Virus record (IMG/VR): IMGVR_UViG_3300042934_000628
Location: 1-45,546 of that record
Strand: one strand, 5' to 3'
DNA from: a virus
DNA: 45,546 bases
How positions within the stretch are numbered: position 1 is the stretch's first letter; each line of letters starts with the position of its first letter. The notes under the pieces are model-generated. The model saw nothing but the letters and a program-made list of their open reading frames with translations. It did not search any database and was not told where the DNA came from. Made by a program: the position numbers and the translations under genes. This document shows positions 13,022-22,819 of this stretch, piece after piece.

Positions 13022-16000
13022 TGGACTTCAGCGACGTCCTGAAGAACGTCCGCGACGTGGGCTACGGCGTGCCCATCGTCGGTACGTACCTCGGCGCCGG
13101 GATCAACCAGTTCGTGGACGACGAGCAGTCGGCGTCCGGGCACTGGATCGAAGACAACCTGATGAAGCCCGGCTCGCAGCCGCTCGTCAAGGCGATGCAC
13201 GCCCTGGCGTGGACGTACGACAACGGCGTGTCGCAGCCCATCTCCACCTTCCTGCTGGCCGGTACGCACAGCGAGAACCAGGGCTTCGGGGAGCTGTTCG
13301 AGGCCAGCACCTGGGCCAAGTCCTGGCACGTCGCCAACCACGTCTCGCCAGGGCAGGCGTTCTGGGCGAATCACGGCGAGGTCGAAGAGATCCTGAAGGA
13401 CCGGCCGTACTACGCGACGCCGTCCGCGGCCTACCTGCCGCCGGGCTGGGAGGATCTGCCGGAGGACGAGCAGCAGGAGCTGCTGGGCAAGGCGGGCATG
13501 CCGGTGATCGGCAACGCCGCCGTGGAGAAGATGCGCCGGGACTCAGCCTTCTTCAAGTACGCCAGCGGCACGACGGACTTCGCGGTCCGCTGGTGGCTGG
13601 ACCCGGCCGTCCTGGCCGGCAAGGGGATTGGCGCGGCGCGCACGAAGTTCGTGGTCACTCCCCGCCCCAAGGGCGGATGGAGCGGCGAGGACATCGGCAA
13701 GATGATGGACTCCTCGCGCATGGCCAAGGTCCAGGACTTCATCTGGACCAACAAGGACAATCCGCAGCTGATCAACAACCTGTCGATGTTCAAGAAGTCG
13801 GCCCTGGGCCCCCGGGCCGGATCGATCATCTCCAAGCTGACGAGTCCCGAAGAGGTCGCCCTCTTCCTGCGTACGACGCTCGGCGACGTCGAGGCGCGGA
13901 GCAAGCTCCAGAGCGAGAACGCCGCGGCGGCGGCGCGCATGGATGCGGTGACCGAGCGCCTGAGCAAGCTGGAGCTGGAGGCCCTGCCGCGCGTGCGCGC
14001 GCAGGCCAACCCCCAGGCGGAAGCGATGGTCACCGCCCGCATGGACGAGCTGCGCGGGCTCCAGCAGGCGGACGAGGATCTGACCGCCCGGTACACGGCG
14101 ACCCTGGAGCACCAGGGCGAGCTGGACGCCCTGAACCTGACCCGCCTGTCGGGCTCACGCGCGTACACGCGCACGGCGAACCAGAACCTCTTCAGGACGG
14201 GCCCGGCCTTGGGCACGACCTCCAAGGAGGTCGGCCGGCTCGCGAAGACGCGGATCTATGCGAACGACATGTTCGGCTCCAGCTCTACGCTGATCCGCTC
14301 CTTCGGTGAGGCGCACCCGAACGGCCTGATTCAGATCGACGACATCCATCCGGAGGCCATCGACGAGCTGCGCGGGCAGATCGCCCGCATCCCGGCCATC
14401 GGCCCCGACATCCGGGCCGACTTGCTGAACCGCTACTTGGCCACGCAGACCGAGGGCGAACGCCTGGAGATGCTGGAGGAGATCCAGGGTCTCGGCGTGA
14501 AGAAGGTCGCCGAGAAGCACGGTTTCACGACGGACGAGGCCAAGGCCCTGTATGCCGAGTACCGGGCGAATATCACCCACGGCCAGGAAGACCTGCGCCG
14601 GTACTCCGGCGCGAACATGGGCGACGAGCGCCAGAGCGCGGACATCTTCGCCGGCCACGACGGCAACCTGAAGATCCACCCCAACATGGTCACGAAGCTG
14701 GCCAACGACCATGTGATGATCGATTTGACCGCGCTGGACAAGACGCTGGCCCGGCATGGCAGCGCCCTCAAGGCGCTGCGTACGTCACGGATCGGTAACC
14801 CCGACTGGCTGGTTGACGGGGCTGACTACGTCAGCCACCTGTGGAAGTTCGCGACCCTGTTCCGCCTGGGCTACATCCCCCGTGTGCTGTCGGACGACCT
14901 TCTGGGCCAGGTGGCCCGCCTGGGCGCGGCGACGATGGCCGCTCGCGCCGGCTACGGCGTCAAGAACCTGGCCACCAACCTCTTCCACTGGAAGCCCGCG
15001 GCCTTCTACGAGGGCCAGGAGGCCGTGGCCCGCGAGGGCCTGCGCTTCGCGGACGATGAGATCAAGGCCCTGCGGCCGGAGGCCGACGCCCTGGCGAAGC
15101 AGCTGGAGCTGCGCGGCGCTACGTACCGGGCCGACCTCGGCAAGGCCAAGGCGCGGGCCACCCGGGCCCGCGGCAAGCTGGCCACGATGGACCGCACCGC
15201 GGACCCGGTCAAGTACAACGCCCTGTCGCAGTTGACGGCGAAACTCGACGAGCAGGTCACTGCCGCCGAAGCGAGACTGGAGAACCACTCGCCGCGGCGC
15301 CGGGAGCGCCTGTCGCAGCTCAATGAGCAGCTGGACGAGCTGATGGGCCACCGGTCCATGCACGAGTCCGCGGCCGAGGCCGCGAAGGGCATGAAGGGCA
15401 AGGGCTTCCGACAGACGTCGCAGCTGGACCGCCCCGTGTCCGTGGGCGGCATCGAGCTGCCGCCCGCTCTCGCGGGTGAGCAGGGTGAGTACTACATGAA
15501 GATGATCTCCTCGGACGACAGTCTGAGGACGCTGCTTCAGCGCAACAAGCAGATGATCCATTCGAACTTGCAGAAGGCGGCCTCCACGAAGGCCGCGGCC
15601 CCGATCAGCTACCCCGGGACCGAGAAGACGTTCGTGGAGGCGTGGCACAAGGCCATCAACCACCAGATCATGCAGGACAAGCTGGCCCTGAAGGCCGTCA
15701 ACGGCGCGACGGCCGACGACATGGCCCGCTGGCTGAAGAGCACCCCCGAGGGCCGGGCGTACCGCCGCCGCCTGGGCATTAAGTACGACACGCCGGAGCG
15801 CATCGCCCAGGCGGTGTGGCACGAGGTGGACGAGTACATGCCGCCCCTGTCGGGCATCCGCGAGGCCGCCCTGAAGGGTGAGGCGGACATCGACTACCTG
15901 GCCAGCATGGCCAAGACGGGCCAGTACCCGCAGTACGTGCACAGTCACCAGCTCGGCGAGGCCCTGGCGGGCTCGAACCATGCCACCCGGGCGATGGATC

Positions 16001-17874
16001 ACGTCATTGACTGGTGGTACAAGTGGGCGGCTTCGCTGCCCGCCGACCGCATGTCCCGGCACCCGCTGTTCAACCAGCTCTACGAGGGCCACGCCCGCAA
16101 CCTGGCGGGCCAGGAGATCAAGCAGGGCGTCACGCTCACCGCGGCGGATGCCGACCGTCTGGCCCAGACGGCCCGCAGGCTGGCCCTGAAGGACACGCGC
16201 AAGCTCGTCTTCGACATCGCCCACAGGAGTGACGTGGGCAGTGCCATGCGCTTCATGAGCCCCTTCTATGCGGCGACCACGGAGGCGTGGCAGCGCTGGG
16301 CGCGGATCATCGCGGACCGTCCTCAGACGGTCGGGTACGCCAGCCTTTTCTTCAACGCCCCGACCTCCTGGGGCTGGGCGCAGGACTCGAACGGCAACAA
16401 GATCGCCCGCGACGGCACGGTGACGGACTTCGACCCGAACACGGGGAAGATGGTCCGCCGCTTCGTCCCCAAGGGGGAGCGGCGCATCGTCGCCCGCGTA
16501 CCGCGGTTCCTGGTGGACAGCGACATCGGCAAGTCGCTGGGCATGGACAGCCTGGACAACAAGCTGGGCAAGTTCAAGATCTCCCAGGACTCGATGAACC
16601 TGATCACCCAGGGAGACCCGTTCTACAACCCGGGCACGGGCCCGGTGGTGTCCATCCCCGCCTCGCTCCTGGTGAAAGACAAGCCGAAGCAGGCCGAGAT
16701 GCTGCGGCATCTCGGCGTCCTGCCCTTCGGGCCGACGCCCGGCGGCATCGGTGAGACGGTGGCCCAGCAGGCCTTGCCCGCGTATGCGAGAAACTTCCTC
16801 ACAGCCTTCGACAGCTCGGACGAGCGCTACCAGCGCATCAAGTTGCAGATCATGCAGAAGGCGGCGTACGAGCACGCCAACCTGGGCAAGCCCATGCCCA
16901 GCGCGAAGGAGATCTCCGAGCGCACGCGGAACTACTGGCTGTTCTCGGCGGGCACCGCCTTCGTGCAGCCCTTCGCCACGCAGCAGCAGGACGAGTATCA
17001 GTTCTTCCGGGACCAGTACAACGCCCTGCGCCGCAAGGACCCGCTGAAGGCGGACGAAGAGTTCCTGGACCGCTTCGGCGAGAGCTACTTCGTCTTCGCC
17101 CAGGCGACGACCGAGAACAGCGGCGGCGTGCCGGCCACGATGAAGGCCGTCGAGCTGTCCCAGAAGTACAGCGAGCTGATCGCGAAGAACCCCGAGCTGG
17201 CGGCCCTGATCGTGGGCCCGGACGGCAAGGGCCCCTTCTCGCCGGAGGCGTACACGTACCAGCTGTCCGTCCCGCTGATCCCCGGCGGGGCGGAGATGCA
17301 GCGCTCCCGGCTGAGCGCCGACGAGGCGATGACGGAGAACCAGCGCCGTCTGGGATGGAGCAAGTTCACGCAGCTCCAGAACGCGGTGACCGCCCGCCTC
17401 CACGCGGCGGGCTTCGAGTCCTTCGAGGATGAGGGGGCCGAGCAGTTCAAGGCCATGCGCTCCGGCATCTCCAAGGTGCTCGGAGATCCGCTGCTGCCCG
17501 ACGGCAGCGACAACCCCTTCTACAACGAAGAGTGGTCGAAGGACTTCTACACCATCGATCCGAAGCGGTACGACCGCCTGATACCGGGCCTGACGGCCGT
17601 CGCGAACAGTGACCTGGCCCAGCAGAAGAACCGCAGCGACCTGCGGCGCCTCCAGGAGTACCTGAGCTACCGCAAGGCCCTGACGACGACGCTGGCCGCC
17701 CGGGACAAGCAGGGCGGCTCCCTGTCGCTGAAGGCCAAGTCCAACACGGATCTGGCCATCGTCTGGGGCCGAATTGTTGACGCTCTCGTAGAGTCCGACA
17801 CCCGCTTCGGAGATCTTTACCACCGCTACCTGTCCAGAGACCTGGGCGTAGACCTGGAGCTGGAGGAGGAGTAG
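13021..17874 (+). CDS. Giant internal virion (DNA ejection) protein, 1617 aa
   Basis: The largest gene in the window. No tape-measure-like TM repeats; instead there is a mixed globular protein with a coiled-coil stretch near residues 300-360 (helices rich in AAAARMDAVTERLSKLELEA) and another near 680-780. Its position before two cell-wall hydrolases resembles the internal core/ejection proteins of podoviruses (T7 gp14-16 type role), injected to carry the genome across the thick envelope. The function is inferred from context. Small repeated motifs such as RFMSPFYAATTEAW occur in the C-terminal half. The stop TAG is directly followed by the next ATG. Confidence 0.85.
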   Translation: MDFSDVLKNVRDVGYGVPIVGTYLGAGINQFVDDEQSASGHWIEDNLMKPGSQPLVKAMHALAWTYDNGVSQPISTFLLAGTHSENQGFGELFEASTWAKSWHVANHVSPGQAFWANHGEVEEILKDRPYYATPSAAYLPPGWEDLPEDEQQELLGKAGMPVIGNAAVEKMRRDSAFFKYASGTTDFAVRWWLDPAVLAGKGIGAARTKFVVTPRPKGGWSGEDIGKMMDSSRMAKVQDFIWTNKDNPQLINNLSMFKKSALGPRAGSIISKLTSPEEVALFLRTTLGDVEARSKLQSENAAAAARMDAVTERLSKLELEALPRVRAQANPQAEAMVTARMDELRGLQQADEDLTARYTATLEHQGELDALNLTRLSGSRAYTRTANQNLFRTGPALGTTSKEVGRLAKTRIYANDMFGSSSTLIRSFGEAHPNGLIQIDDIHPEAIDELRGQIARIPAIGPDIRADLLNRYLATQTEGERLEMLEEIQGLGVKKVAEKHGFTTDEAKALYAEYRANITHGQEDLRRYSGANMGDERQSADIFAGHDGNLKIHPNMVTKLANDHVMIDLTALDKTLARHGSALKALRTSRIGNPDWLVDGADYVSHLWKFATLFRLGYIPRVLSDDLLGQVARLGAATMAARAGYGVKNLATNLFHWKPAAFYEGQEAVAREGLRFADDEIKALRPEADALAKQLELRGATYRADLGKAKARATRARGKLATMDRTADPVKYNALSQLTAKLDEQVTAAEARLENHSPRRRERLSQLNEQLDELMGHRSMHESAAEAAKGMKGKGFRQTSQLDRPVSVGGIELPPALAGEQGEYYMKMISSDDSLRTLLQRNKQMIHSNLQKAASTKAAAPISYPGTEKTFVEAWHKAINHQIMQDKLALKAVNGATADDMARWLKSTPEGRAYRRRLGIKYDTPERIAQAVWHEVDEYMPPLSGIREAALKGEADIDYLASMAKTGQYPQYVHSHQLGEALAGSNHATRAMDHVIDWWYKWAASLPADRMSRHPLFNQLYEGHARNLAGQEIKQGVTLTAADADRLAQTARRLALKDTRKLVFDIAHRSDVGSAMRFMSPFYAATTEAWQRWARIIADRPQTVGYASLFFNAPTSWGWAQDSNGNKIARDGTVTDFDPNTGKMVRRFVPKGERRIVARVPRFLVDSDIGKSLGMDSLDNKLGKFKISQDSMNLITQGDPFYNPGTGPVVSIPASLLVKDKPKQAEMLRHLGVLPFGPTPGGIGETVAQQALPAYARNFLTAFDSSDERYQRIKLQIMQKAAYEHANLGKPMPSAKEISERTRNYWLFSAGTAFVQPFATQQQDEYQFFRDQYNALRRKDPLKADEEFLDRFGESYFVFAQATTENSGGVPATMKAVELSQKYSELIAKNPELAALIVGPDGKGPFSPEAYTYQLSVPLIPGGAEMQRSRLSADEAMTENQRRLGWSKFTQLQNAVTARLHAAGFESFEDEGAEQFKAMRSGISKVLGDPLLPDGSDNPFYNEEWSKDFYTIDPKRYDRLIPGLTAVANSDLAQQKNRSDLRRLQEYLSYRKALTTTLAARDKQGGSLSLKAKSNTDLAIVWGRIVDALVESDTRFGDLYHRYLSRDLGVDLELEEE

Positions 17875-18747
17875 ATGGTTCTCGCGTCCGAAGGCGGCAA
17901 GAAGGACGACCCGTACCTGAAGGCCCTGGAGCAGTTCGCCCAGGCGGGCGGCGGCTCCGCCGACCCGGGCAAGGTCTACATGGGCAAGGGCTACGCCGGG
18001 GCCTACGGCCCCCATGGCGGGTCCGGATCGGTGGCCCCCGACAAGGGCCACGACCTGTGGGTCTCCACCAAGGAGGCCGAGTCCGAGTTCTACAAGTGGT
18101 CCTCCAAGAAGCAGCAGGACTTCACCGCTCAGGGCATCCTGAGCGGCCTTCTGAAGCTCGGCGACGGCCCCATGGAGGCCGGCAGCCTCTGGAAGAAGCT
18201 GGTCAAGGAGGCGTCGAACTACGGCGCCACGGGGCAGAAGGTCACGCCCATCGATCTGATGGCCTCGTACGTCAAGGCGTCCGGCGGCGCCAACGCCTGG
18301 CACCAGCAGGGCGTCTTCGAGATCAACACGCAGACCGGCGAGCGCCGCTACGTCGGCCCCGGCACCTACCTGGGCGACGGCAAGTCCCAGCAGACGGACA
18401 CCCGCGTGGATCTCACCGACCCGGACACGGCCCGCGCCGTGGCCACCAAGCTCTTCCAGGACATGATGGGACGCGACCCCGGCCAGGGGGAGCTGGGCAC
18501 CTTCGCCAGCGCGCTGCACAGCGCCGAGGAGGCGAGCCCGGTCGTCTCCACGACGACCACCCAGTACGACATGGAGACGGGCCAGCCGATCGGCTCGGAC
18601 ACCACGCAGTCCGGCGGCCTCACCTCCGAGGCCCGCTCGTACATCGGGGAGCAGCAGGTCAAGAAGAAGAAGGAGTACGGCGCCTACCAGGCGGCGACCA
18701 CGTACCAGAACGCCTTCGATGCCCTGATCTTCGGCGGACCGGAGTAG
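17875..18747 (+). CDS. Internal virion protein (290 aa)
   Basis: Starts MVLASEGGKKDDPYLKALEQ with a Gly-rich region (residues 25-55), then helical stretches. LFQDMMGRDPGQGELGTFAS resembles the small module repeated in actinophage internal/tail proteins (DUF4214-like spacing). It immediately follows the giant protein and precedes the NlpC/P60 hydrolase, so it is probably another ejected core protein. Confidence 0.8.
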   Translation: MVLASEGGKKDDPYLKALEQFAQAGGGSADPGKVYMGKGYAGAYGPHGGSGSVAPDKGHDLWVSTKEAESEFYKWSSKKQQDFTAQGILSGLLKLGDGPMEAGSLWKKLVKEASNYGATGQKVTPIDLMASYVKASGGANAWHQQGVFEINTQTGERRYVGPGTYLGDGKSQQTDTRVDLTDPDTARAVATKLFQDMMGRDPGQGELGTFASALHSAEEASPVVSTTTTQYDMETGQPIGSDTTQSGGLTSEARSYIGEQQVKKKKEYGAYQAATTYQNAFDALIFGGPE

Positions 18748-18750
18748 GCC

Positions 18751-20043
18751 ATGGCCAGAGGCGAAGACATCGTCGAGACGCTGCGCTCCCAGCTCGGAGT
18801 GCAGTACGTCTGGGGCGGCTCCAGCCCGTCCCAGGGCTTCGACTGCTCGGGCCTGGTCCAGTGGGCCTTCGGCAAGGCGGGCATCGAGCTGCCCCGTACC
18901 ACGTACAACCAGATCAACCAGGGCGCCAGCGTGCAGCCCAACAAGCTGCGCCCGGGGGACCTGGTCTTCTTCGACACGGACCGCAAGCGGTCCGGCCCGG
19001 ACCACGTGGGCGTCTACATCGGGGGCGGGAAGTTCATCCACGCCGCGAGAACGGGCCAGCCCGTGAAGATCAGCTCTCTTGCGGAGAGCTACTACATGGA
19101 CCGCTGGATGGGCGGGCGCCGGATCTCCGGCGTCTCCGCCGATGCCTCCTCGGGCGGCGGGGAGGCCCTGGAGGTCGCCCCGCGGCTGGACGCCAGCGAG
19201 CTGGCCGAGACCTACGGCATGTCCTACGCGTTCTTCAAGTCCCAGCCGGAGCTGATGAAGCTCCTGGACGGGGCCGTTGCGGAGCAGTGGAGCCCCGAGA
19301 AGTTCCAGGCTCACGTGAAGAACTCGAAGTGGTGGAAGACCAACTCGGAGACGGTGCGCCAGGCGCAGCTTCTCCAGAAGACCGATCCGGCGACCTACAA
19401 GGCCAACATGGAGGCCGCCCGCGTGGCGGCCCGGCAGATGGCCGTGAAGACCGGCGCCATCCTGTCTGACAAGAACGTCGAGAAGCTGGCCAAGAACATG
19501 GTCTGGTACGGCTGGCAGGACGCCCAGGTCAGCAACTTCCTGGGCCAGTACATCGACTTCACGGACAAGCAGACCCTCGGCGGCATGGCCGGCGCCGCGG
19601 CCAAGGCCATCAAGGAAGAGGCCTACAAGAACGGCGTGGCCGTCACGGAGCAGTCCGTGAAGAACAACGCGGCGTACATCGTCAGGGGCTTGACGACCAT
19701 GGAGAAGGTCCAGGCGTCGATGCGCGAGCAGAGCGCCGGGCTCTACCCGGCGTTCGCCGACCAGATCAAGGCAGGGGCCAGCATCCAGGATCTGGCCCAG
19801 CCGTACGTCCAGATCGTCGCCCAGGAACTGGGTCTTCCCGAGACGGACGTCAACGTGTACACCCCGAAGGTCAAGGCCGCCCTGGGGCGCGTGGACGCCA
19901 AGGGCCAGCCCCAGGCCATGGGCCTGGACGAGTTCACGCAGCTCGTGCGGAACGATCCGAAGTGGCGCCGCCAGCCCGGCGTTGCCGAAAAGACCATGAA
20001 CATCGGCAGGCAGATCCTCAAGGACTTCGGATTGGGGTTCTGA
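18751..20043 (+). CDS. Virion NlpC/P60 peptidoglycan endopeptidase with ejection-module C-terminus
   Basis: Cleaves peptide cross-links of host murein during DNA entry. 430 aa. N-terminal NlpC/P60 domain with catalytic C32 (GFDCSGLV), H85 (PDHVGVYIG) and H97 (KFIHAAR). Residues about 145-430 form a module also present in the next protein (20045-21367): both have ELAE(T/S)YG, (K)NSKWWK, a LPETDV segment and end in KDFGL(G/A)F. This suggests tandem duplication of a scaffold carrying different catalytic heads. Confidence 0.93.
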   Translation: MARGEDIVETLRSQLGVQYVWGGSSPSQGFDCSGLVQWAFGKAGIELPRTTYNQINQGASVQPNKLRPGDLVFFDTDRKRSGPDHVGVYIGGGKFIHAARTGQPVKISSLAESYYMDRWMGGRRISGVSADASSGGGEALEVAPRLDASELAETYGMSYAFFKSQPELMKLLDGAVAEQWSPEKFQAHVKNSKWWKTNSETVRQAQLLQKTDPATYKANMEAARVAARQMAVKTGAILSDKNVEKLAKNMVWYGWQDAQVSNFLGQYIDFTDKQTLGGMAGAAAKAIKEEAYKNGVAVTEQSVKNNAAYIVRGLTTMEKVQASMREQSAGLYPAFADQIKAGASIQDLAQPYVQIVAQELGLPETDVNVYTPKVKAALGRVDAKGQPQAMGLDEFTQLVRNDPKWRRQPGVAEKTMNIGRQILKDFGLGF

Positions 20044-20044
20044 C

Positions 20045-21367
20045 GTGGCGATCAGCTTCGAAGCGTTCTTCTGGTCCCTGACCCAGCAGGAGTCCGGCGG
20101 CAACTACGGCGCCGTGGGCGTGTGGGTCGGCGGAGACCGGGCGTACGGCCGGTACCAGGTCATGGGCGCGAACATCCCCTCCTGGACCAGGCAGTACTAC
20201 GGCAAGACGCTGACCCCGCAGCAGTTCCTGAACAACCGGGCCGCACAGGACGCGGTGGCCCGCGGCAAGCTGAAGTCGTACGTCAACAAGTACGGCTACC
20301 GCGGCGCGGCCGCCGCCTGGTACAGCGGCAACGCGTCCCTGCACATGTCGACGCGCCCGCAGCCGGGCGGGCCGTCCATCAAGGGCTACGTGGACTCGAT
20401 CATGAATCGAGCCCTTCAGTACAAGGGAGGGGGTGGGGGCAGTGGAGACAGCTACAGCGGCGGTGGAGGCTACGTACCGGACGCCCCGGTCAAGGTGAAG
20501 CTGGACAAGGACGAGCTGGCGGAGTCCTACGGACTGACCTCCGCCCTGATCAACAGCTCCAAGGAGCTGAAGAACCTGTTCAATCAGGCCGTCAGCGGCA
20601 GCTGGTCGGCCGCCAAGTTCCAGGCGAAGCTGAAGAACAGCAAGTGGTGGAAGTCGCAGAGCAGCACTCTGCGGAAGTACATCACGACCAAGTTCACCGA
20701 CCCGGCGACGCACTCTCAGAACTGGAACAACGCCCAGTACAAGGTCAACGCCCTGGCCGTCCAGGTCGGCCTGGGCAACCAGATCAACTCCAAGGGCAAA
20801 AGCTCCAAGCTGCTCTACGACGCCATCTATAAGTCGCTGGCGCTCGGCTGGAGCGATGCCAGGATCAAGGACTGGTTCGGCGCCCGTGCGACCACGCACG
20901 GCGGTGTCATGTGGGGCGAGGCCGGCGAAGCCTTCGACAAGATGCACGAGATCGCCTACATGAACGGCATGCGCTACAGCCAGGACTGGTACAAGAAGAA
21001 CGCCCAGCAGATCGCCTCCGGCAAGTCGACCATCGAGACCCTGGAGGCGCAGATCCGCAAGGCGTCTGCGGCCCGGTTCTCCGCGTTCTCCGAGCAGATT
21101 CTTGCCGGCCAGAACGCCATCGACCTGGCAGCCCCGTACATCAAGACCGTGTCGCAGCTCCTGGAGCTGCCGGAGACGGACGTCGACCTGTTCGACAAGC
21201 ACGTGTACGGCGCCATGAACGGCTCGAAGGCCGGGGCGAACTACCCCCTGTGGCAGTTCGAGAACGACGTACGCAACGATCCGCGCTGGCGGAAAACGAA
21301 CAACGCCCGTGAGTCGATGATGACGGTCGCCCGCCAGGTGGCCAAGGACTTCGGATTGGCCTTCTGA
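20045..21367 (+). CDS. Virion lytic transglycosylase/lysozyme-like hydrolase with the same C-terminal module
   Basis: 440 aa. The N-terminal 125 residues resemble a lysozyme-like transglycosylase: E16 in TQQESGGNYG, then GRYQVM and a late WYSGN segment, attacking glycan strands. A Gly/Ser linker (about 128-145) joins the catalytic head to a roughly 290-residue C-terminal module paralogous to that of 18751-20043. The GTG start is separated by 1 nt from the upstream stop. Together the two virion enzymes could cut both murein bond types during ejection. Confidence 0.9.
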   Translation: MAISFEAFFWSLTQQESGGNYGAVGVWVGGDRAYGRYQVMGANIPSWTRQYYGKTLTPQQFLNNRAAQDAVARGKLKSYVNKYGYRGAAAAWYSGNASLHMSTRPQPGGPSIKGYVDSIMNRALQYKGGGGGSGDSYSGGGGYVPDAPVKVKLDKDELAESYGLTSALINSSKELKNLFNQAVSGSWSAAKFQAKLKNSKWWKSQSSTLRKYITTKFTDPATHSQNWNNAQYKVNALAVQVGLGNQINSKGKSSKLLYDAIYKSLALGWSDARIKDWFGARATTHGGVMWGEAGEAFDKMHEIAYMNGMRYSQDWYKKNAQQIASGKSTIETLEAQIRKASAARFSAFSEQILAGQNAIDLAAPYIKTVSQLLELPETDVDLFDKHVYGAMNGSKAGANYPLWQFENDVRNDPRWRKTNNARESMMTVARQVAKDFGLAF

Positions 21368-22548
21368 TGACGACACCAGCGCAGAACGTCCCCGACGAGT
21401 TCCAGGATGTCCTGGACCTGCCCGAGCCGGGAGCGGTCGACCAGGCCGCCCTGAAGCGGGCCCTTCAGGGCGAACTCAAGGCCAGGACCAAGCAGGCCGG
21501 CAACTCCATGGCCGCGGTGGGCGCACAGCGCCGGATCGACGACCTGGAGAAGCAGCTCCGCAACAAGAAGCTGTCGAAGAAGCAGCGCGCCTCCCTGTCG
21601 CAGCAGCTGACCCGCGCCAGGACCGACCTGGGCGCGTACAAGGCCAGGCAGTCGGCGCTGAACACGGCGCACACCAACGCCCAGAGCAAGATCTACGAAG
21701 TCCGCGGCGAGTACGACAAGCTCCTGACCGGGGAGAACAGGGATGCGTTCCTGGCGCTCAAGTCCCTTTTCAACACGTACGGCCTGGGCTCCCTGGCCGG
21801 GAAGATCTACGACTACGTCAAGCAGGGCTACGGCGCCGACACCATCGCGATCCTGCTCCAGGACACCAAGGAGTACAAGACGCGCTTCGCGGGCAACGAG
21901 GCCCGCGCGAAGAACGGCCTGGCCGTGCTGAGCCCTGCGGACTACCTGGCGACCGAGCAGGCGTACCGGCAGATCCTCAGCTCTGCCGGACTGCCGAAGG
22001 GCTTCTACGACAACCCGGCGGACTTCATGCGCTGGATCTCGGACGACGTCTCTCCGACGGAGATTAAGTCCCGTGTGGACCTGGCCGTGGCCGCCACGGG
22101 CCAGGCCAACCCGCAGTACAAGGAAGCCCTCTTCAAGATGTACGGCATCAACGAGGCCGACCTGACGGCGTACTTCCTGGACCGCAAGCGCGCCGAGCCG
22201 ATCCTGAAGAAGCAGGCCGCCGCGGGCGCCATCGGCGCAGCGGCCCTCCGCCGCGGCTTCGCGGCGAACACTCTGGACCTGGAGGGCTACGCCACGCTGG
22301 GCATCACGGCCGATCAGGCCGAGCAGGCGTACGCGCAGATCTCCGAGGGCTGGGACTCCATGCTGGGCATAGCGGGCCGCTACGGCTCCTCCTGGAGCCA
22401 GCGGGAGGCGGAGCAGGAGGTCTTCACCCCTGGCGCCTCCAGCGCCAGCGAGAAGGGCAAGAGGCTCAAGTCCCAGGAGCGGGCACTCTTTGCGGGTGGC
22501 CGCGGAGGCACGATCCAGGGTCTCAACGCCGGGTATTCTCAGACCTGA
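21367..22548 (+). CDS. Internal virion protein (393 aa)
   Basis: The N-terminal 100 residues are predicted coiled coil (DDLEKQLRNKKLSKKQRASL). The remainder is helical with DYLATEQAYRQILSSAGLPK, a region I associate with actinophage internal/tail proteins. Shares one base (TGATG) with the preceding gene and is the last gene before a terminator at 22631-22660. No enzymatic motif. Confidence 0.85.
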   Translation: MTTPAQNVPDEFQDVLDLPEPGAVDQAALKRALQGELKARTKQAGNSMAAVGAQRRIDDLEKQLRNKKLSKKQRASLSQQLTRARTDLGAYKARQSALNTAHTNAQSKIYEVRGEYDKLLTGENRDAFLALKSLFNTYGLGSLAGKIYDYVKQGYGADTIAILLQDTKEYKTRFAGNEARAKNGLAVLSPADYLATEQAYRQILSSAGLPKGFYDNPADFMRWISDDVSPTEIKSRVDLAVAATGQANPQYKEALFKMYGINEADLTAYFLDRKRAEPILKKQAAAGAIGAAALRRGFAANTLDLEGYATLGITADQAEQAYAQISEGWDSMLGIAGRYGSSWSQREAEQEVFTPGASSASEKGKRLKSQERALFAGGRGGTIQGLNAGYSQT

Positions 22549-22630
22549 CGCTGTGCGCGAGGACCCGGGAACGGGACTACTTGCCGCGCACAGAGGGCGG
22601 GACCGAGTTCGAGTCGCAACGCTCACATCC

Positions 22631-22660
22631 AAAGCCCCCGGACCTCTCCCCGGGGGCTTT
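22631..22660 (+). terminator. Intrinsic terminator between ejection and capsid genes
   Basis: AAAGCCCCCGG (22631-22641) pairs with CCGGGGGCTTT (22650-22660), loop of 8 nt, followed by GTGC. It splits the late operon into packaging/ejection and capsid/tail parts. Upstream at 22557-22588 a 9-bp CTGTGCGCG/CGCGCACAG stem is also present. The gap to 22820 should contain a promoter for the scaffold-capsid genes, but I see no convincing hexamers beyond a TACAGT at 22706. Confidence 0.85.
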
Positions 22661-22819
22661 GTGCTGCCCTGACGCAGCAGATGGCACTTTTGAACACGTT
22701 CGGTTTACAGTCGTCCACCGACGGACCCACCGGCCCCGTCCCAGACGAAGTCCGGTAGCGGAGCACGACCCCTTCCCCCGGAGGGCAAGTAGGCCGCGCA
22801 AGGTGAACGGGAGTGCGTC

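Noticed and set aside
14785-20103. Very long open frame on the minus strand opposite the ejection genes (about 1770 codons)
   Set aside because: It is antisense to well-supported genes, has no ribosome binding site, and its residues are the Leu/Arg/Gly/Val pattern of GC-biased third positions.
22594-22625. GTTCGAGTC resembling a tRNA T-loop before the scaffold gene
   Set aside because: Flanking bases do not form a T-stem (three mismatches) and no acceptor pairing exists.
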